Origin: Bradyrhizobium genosp. L
GTDB taxonomy: Bacteria > Pseudomonadota > Alphaproteobacteria > Rhizobiales > Xanthobacteraceae
Length of the DNA stretch: 64,000 bases
NCBI RefSeq assembly: GCF_015624485.1
Contig: NZ_CP061378.1
Span: 2,108,001 to 2,172,000, forward strand
Direction: 5' to 3'
The position numbers and the translations under genes are program-made. This document shows, piece after piece, positions 61,662 through 64,000 of the stretch (positions within the stretch are counted from its first letter, which is position 1; each line of letters opens with the position of its first letter). A model generated the notes under the pieces. That model was not told the DNA's origin and searched no databases. It was given only the letters and a program-made list of their open reading frames with translations.

Positions 61662-63052
61662 TGTCGGTAGCACACGATATGTCCGGTTTACGTAGCACAC
61701 GATCTGTCCGGTAATTCTCGTGCCCTTTGGAGGGGCATGTGATGCGCCGGACGGAAGCCCTTCAGGGTGTGCGCATGATCAAGTTTCTGGACATTTTGGG
61801 CCGGTACGAGGCTTTGGAGTTCAACCAGTTGGAAGCAGCGGAGCTTTTGGGTGTCGGTGAACGGACGTTTCGGCGGTGGTGTCAGCGCTACGAAGAGGAC
61901 GGCGAGGCGGGGTTGCTGGATCGTCGGCTCGGCAAGGCTTCCGGCCGGCGGGTTCCGGTTGACTGTGCAGACGAGGTGGAAGCGCTTTATCGCACGCGCT
62001 ACGCCGGCTTCACGGCGAAGCATTTTCACGAGCATCTGGTGAAGGATCATCGCTTCAATTGGAGCTACACCTGGACCAAGACCTTCCTGCAGTCGAAGGG
62101 GCTTCTGAAGAAGGCCCGCCGCCGCGGCGCACACCGACGCAAGCGTCCGCGCCGGCCGTTACCGGGGATGCTTCTGCATCAGGACGGATCGCGGCATCAA
62201 TGGCTCGAAGGGCAGCCGATGTTCGATCTGATCGTGACCCTGGATGACGCGACGAGCGCAATCTATTCGGCGTTCCTCGTCGAGGAAGAAGGTACCGGCT
62301 CGACCTTCCGCGCGCTGGAGGAAGTGTTTGGCCGGCATGGCCTGCCATTGAGCCTCTACACCGATCGGGGCTCGCATTACTTTCAGACGGCGACGGCTGG
62401 CGGCGCGGTCGATCGCGTGGCGCTGACCCAGGTCGGCCGGGCGCTGGCACATCTGGGTGTCGAACATATCGCGGCTTATTCGCCGCAAGCGCGGGGCCGT
62501 TCCGAGCGTGTCTTTCAGACGCTGCAAGACCGGCTGACCAAGGAGCTGGCATTGGCCGGGATCGCCACGGTGGAGGCCGCCAATTTATTTATTCGCGAGG
62601 TCTACCTGCCGGCCCACAACGCCCGTTTTGCCGTCAAGCCCGAGCAGGACGGCAGCGCTTTCGTCGCGATTGCGGGTATCGATCTCGGCGAGATTCTTTG
62701 CGTGCAGGAGGAGAGGCAGGTCGGCAACGACAATTGCGTGTCGTTCAACCGCTTGAAGTTGCAGATCCCGGAGAGTCCTTTGCGCGCGCATTTCGTCAAG
62801 GCGCGGGTCAAGGTCCGTCAGTACCACGACGGCACCCACGCCATCTTCCACGGCCCGCGTTGTCTCGGTCGCTATGACCGCAGCGGCGCGGCCGTGGACA
62901 TACCGATTGCCGCTTAAATCCGCTCGGCGGCGAGCCTGTGGACGGCATGGACAAGTCTGCGACTTGCCCACCCCGCCCACAGGAGAACAAAAGCAGACGA
63001 AGCGGACATTTGATGTGCTACCAAAACCGGCCAACTCAATTAGCTATCGACA
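61662..63052 (+). mobile_element. ISNCY-type insertion sequence, 1391 bp, apparently intact
   Basis: Left end TGTCGGTAGC and right end GCTATCGACA are inverted repeats with one mismatch. Inside, GTAGCACA...TGTCCG motifs recur twice at the left end (61667-61686, 61692-61711) and once inverted near the right end (~62999-63024), as expected for transposase sites. One intact transposase gene lies between. 17-bp direct repeats flank the element. The disrupted target appears to be a rhizobial intergenic repeat, resumed at 63070. Confidence 0.8.
61742..62917 (+). CDS. ISNCY-family transposase
   Basis: The 391-residue DDE transposase has an N-terminal HTH (LEFNQLEAAELLGVGERTFRRWCQRY) and a catalytic core with LLHQDGSRHQWLEG (first D), LYTDRGSHYF (second D), and GRSERVFQTLQDRL (E). 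The C-terminal beta domain includes CVQEERQVGNDNC. The start follows GGAGGGG. Full length with no frameshift, so the element may be active. The same family is widespread in Bradyrhizobium. Confidence 0.92.
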   Translation: MRRTEALQGVRMIKFLDILGRYEALEFNQLEAAELLGVGERTFRRWCQRYEEDGEAGLLDRRLGKASGRRVPVDCADEVEALYRTRYAGFTAKHFHEHLVKDHRFNWSYTWTKTFLQSKGLLKKARRRGAHRRKRPRRPLPGMLLHQDGSRHQWLEGQPMFDLIVTLDDATSAIYSAFLVEEEGTGSTFRALEEVFGRHGLPLSLYTDRGSHYFQTATAGGAVDRVALTQVGRALAHLGVEHIAAYSPQARGRSERVFQTLQDRLTKELALAGIATVEAANLFIREVYLPAHNARFAVKPEQDGSAFVAIAGIDLGEILCVQEERQVGNDNCVSFNRLKLQIPESPLRAHFVKARVKVRQYHDGTHAIFHGPRCLGRYDRSGAAVDIPIAA

Positions 63053-63305
63053 GTTGCCGTGTCGAACGGCGGCGGCGGCACCTTTGCATGGGGTTGTTTT
63101 CGACATTTTGGCAGCGCCGCCGTCTTGTTGCCGCTAACGAAGCCGTGATCCCAAAATATCCGTTCACTCGGCGTCGGGCGCCGGCAAGGATTTTCTTCGT
63201 TTCCGGCCCGCGGAAGCCACAACATTGCTATTTTTGCCGCGCCCTTGCCGACCTCTCCCGCACCGCCAGATCAAATAAACCAACAATCGAGTCCGGGAGA
63301 TCACC
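63053..63305. other. Target-site copy, remainder of split repeat, and upstream region of the last gene
   Basis: 63053-63069 is the right copy of the direct repeat. The sequence continues as CGGCGGCGGCACCTTTGCAT and GGGGTTGTTTTCGACATTTT, which reads as the second half of the repeat interrupted by the insertion. The last ~60 bp carry the ribosome site (GGGAG) for the gene at 63306. No gene is seen in 62918-63305. Confidence 0.6.
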
Positions 63306-64000
63306 GTGGGCCTTCAAGAAACTCGCATCGAGTCGCTGCCGTTCGTTACCGCCGAACTCAATTACCTCGCACCGACGCCGGGCAAGCCCCGGACCTACGC
63401 TTTCGATCCGCCGCCCGGCGAACCCAGATCCACCGCGCTGCCCGAACCGCACAATGTCCCGATCTTCGACGGCCGCCTGATCGCGGACGGCTTCTCGCTG
63501 GATCGCGAGGGCTTTGCGCTGGTCAAGCATCCGACCGCGGTCAGGGATTTCTACGACGACAATGAAGTCCGCAAGGTCTACTACCCGGCGGTCGAGGCCT
63601 TCCTGAAGGCGACGCTGAAGGCCGACCGGGTCTTCATCTTCGATCACACCGTGCGCAAGCGCGTCGAGGGTGCGGCGGATATCCGCGGCGCCGGTCCGCG
63701 CCAGCCCGCGACCCGGGTCCACGTCGACCAGACCGCGGTCTCCGGCCATAACCGCGTGTTCGAGCATCTGCCCGGTGAGGCCGAGCAGTTGATCAAGGGC
63801 CGCGTCCAGGTGATCAATCTGTGGCGGCCGATCCGCGGGCCGTTGCGCGATTCACCACTGGCGATGGCCGACGGCACGACGGTGGCACCCGAGGATCTGA
63901 TCGCCTCCGATTTGATCTATCGGAACCGCAGCGGCGAGACCTATTCGGTGAAGTACAATCCGAACCATCGCTGGTTCTACATCCCCGAGATGATGCCGGA
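63306..64000 (+). CDS. CmcJ/NvfI-family oxidoreductase, 3' end missing
   Basis: The first ~231 residues are visible; the gene runs off the window. It starts at GTG 63306 (GGGAG 7 nt upstream). Family segments are an N-terminal TAELNYLAPTPGKPRTY, VFIFDHTVRKR, RVHVDQTAVSGH (first metal ligands of a 2-oxoglutarate-type site), INLWRPIRGPLRDSPLAMAD, and YNPNHRWFYIPEM. Related to cephamycin CmcJ and fungal NvfI oxygenases, often misnamed methyltransferases. Substrate is unknown. Confidence 0.88.
   Translation, partial: MGLQETRIESLPFVTAELNYLAPTPGKPRTYAFDPPPGEPRSTALPEPHNVPIFDGRLIADGFSLDREGFALVKHPTAVRDFYDDNEVRKVYYPAVEAFLKATLKADRVFIFDHTVRKRVEGAADIRGAGPRQPATRVHVDQTAVSGHNRVFEHLPGEAEQLIKGRVQVINLWRPIRGPLRDSPLAMADGTTVAPEDLIASDLIYRNRSGETYSVKYNPNHRWFYIPEMMP

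Overview
The window looks like chromosomal DNA of an alphaproteobacterium of the Bradyrhizobium type. The clues are high GC, a Porin_2/Omp2b-type porin, a MipZ ATPase with no other partition genes, CHAD and DUF3830 proteins, many ABC importers with twin-arginine binding proteins, and several palindromic intergenic repeats that I associate from memory with Bradyrhizobium, Nitrobacter and Rhodopseudomonas. No tRNA, rRNA, CRISPR array, prophage or plasmid functions were seen.

Layout. 1-8.1 kb: a giant secreted repeat protein (DUF4082, VCBS/cadherin-like and putative Ig modules; its 5' end lies outside the window), a small protein of unknown function, and a type I secretion ABC transporter with its HlyD adaptor. 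8.1-10.6 kb: a gene-free leader and a major porin with a strong terminator. 10.6-16.9 kb: a flavin monooxygenase, a TetR-SDR pair divergent from an enoyl-CoA hydratase, MipZ and a GH79-like glycosidase. 16.9-22.8 kb: an MHS-type MFS transporter, a PhyH oxygenase divergent from a LacI regulator over a paired operator, a SulP permease without STAS, and a CHAD protein. 23-28 kb: a FadR-type regulator divergent from a sugar ABC importer (no ATPase gene) and an aldose-1-epimerase-like protein. 28.2-38.9 kb: a nitrogen-scavenging region with an SDR, DUF3830, a PuuE-type allantoinase, an MscS channel, a complete BMP-type ABC importer with an embedded cysteine hydrolase, and a divergent allantoate-amidohydrolase-like enzyme.

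39-45.8 kb: a LysR/YeiH pair, a two-gene CHAT-protease plus small partner cassette (the best candidate for a poorly described system), and a formamidase divergent from a second cysteine hydrolase. 45.8-52.7 kb: an SnoaL-like secreted protein and an alpha/beta hydrolase divergent from an AraC regulator, a LOG-family gene fragment, a second ATPase-less CUT1-type importer and a VOC protein. 53-61.5 kb: an HU protein, an SDR that has lost its catalytic motif, and a sulfonate/organosulfur locus: two binding proteins, permease, ATPase, an SfnB/DszC-like flavoprotein, an SsuD-like monooxygenase, a duplicated 3' gene end and a binding-protein remnant. 61.6-64 kb: an ISNCY-type insertion sequence with matching terminal inverted repeats and a 17-bp direct repeat at its ends, then the start of a CmcJ/NvfI-type oxygenase.

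The overall picture is a free-living soil or rhizosphere bacterium well equipped to take up sugars, ureides, amides and organosulfur compounds. Most catabolic units have a regulator next to them, often divergently transcribed with a visible dyad between. All names come from reading the sequence and from knowledge of the families; nothing was checked against a database.
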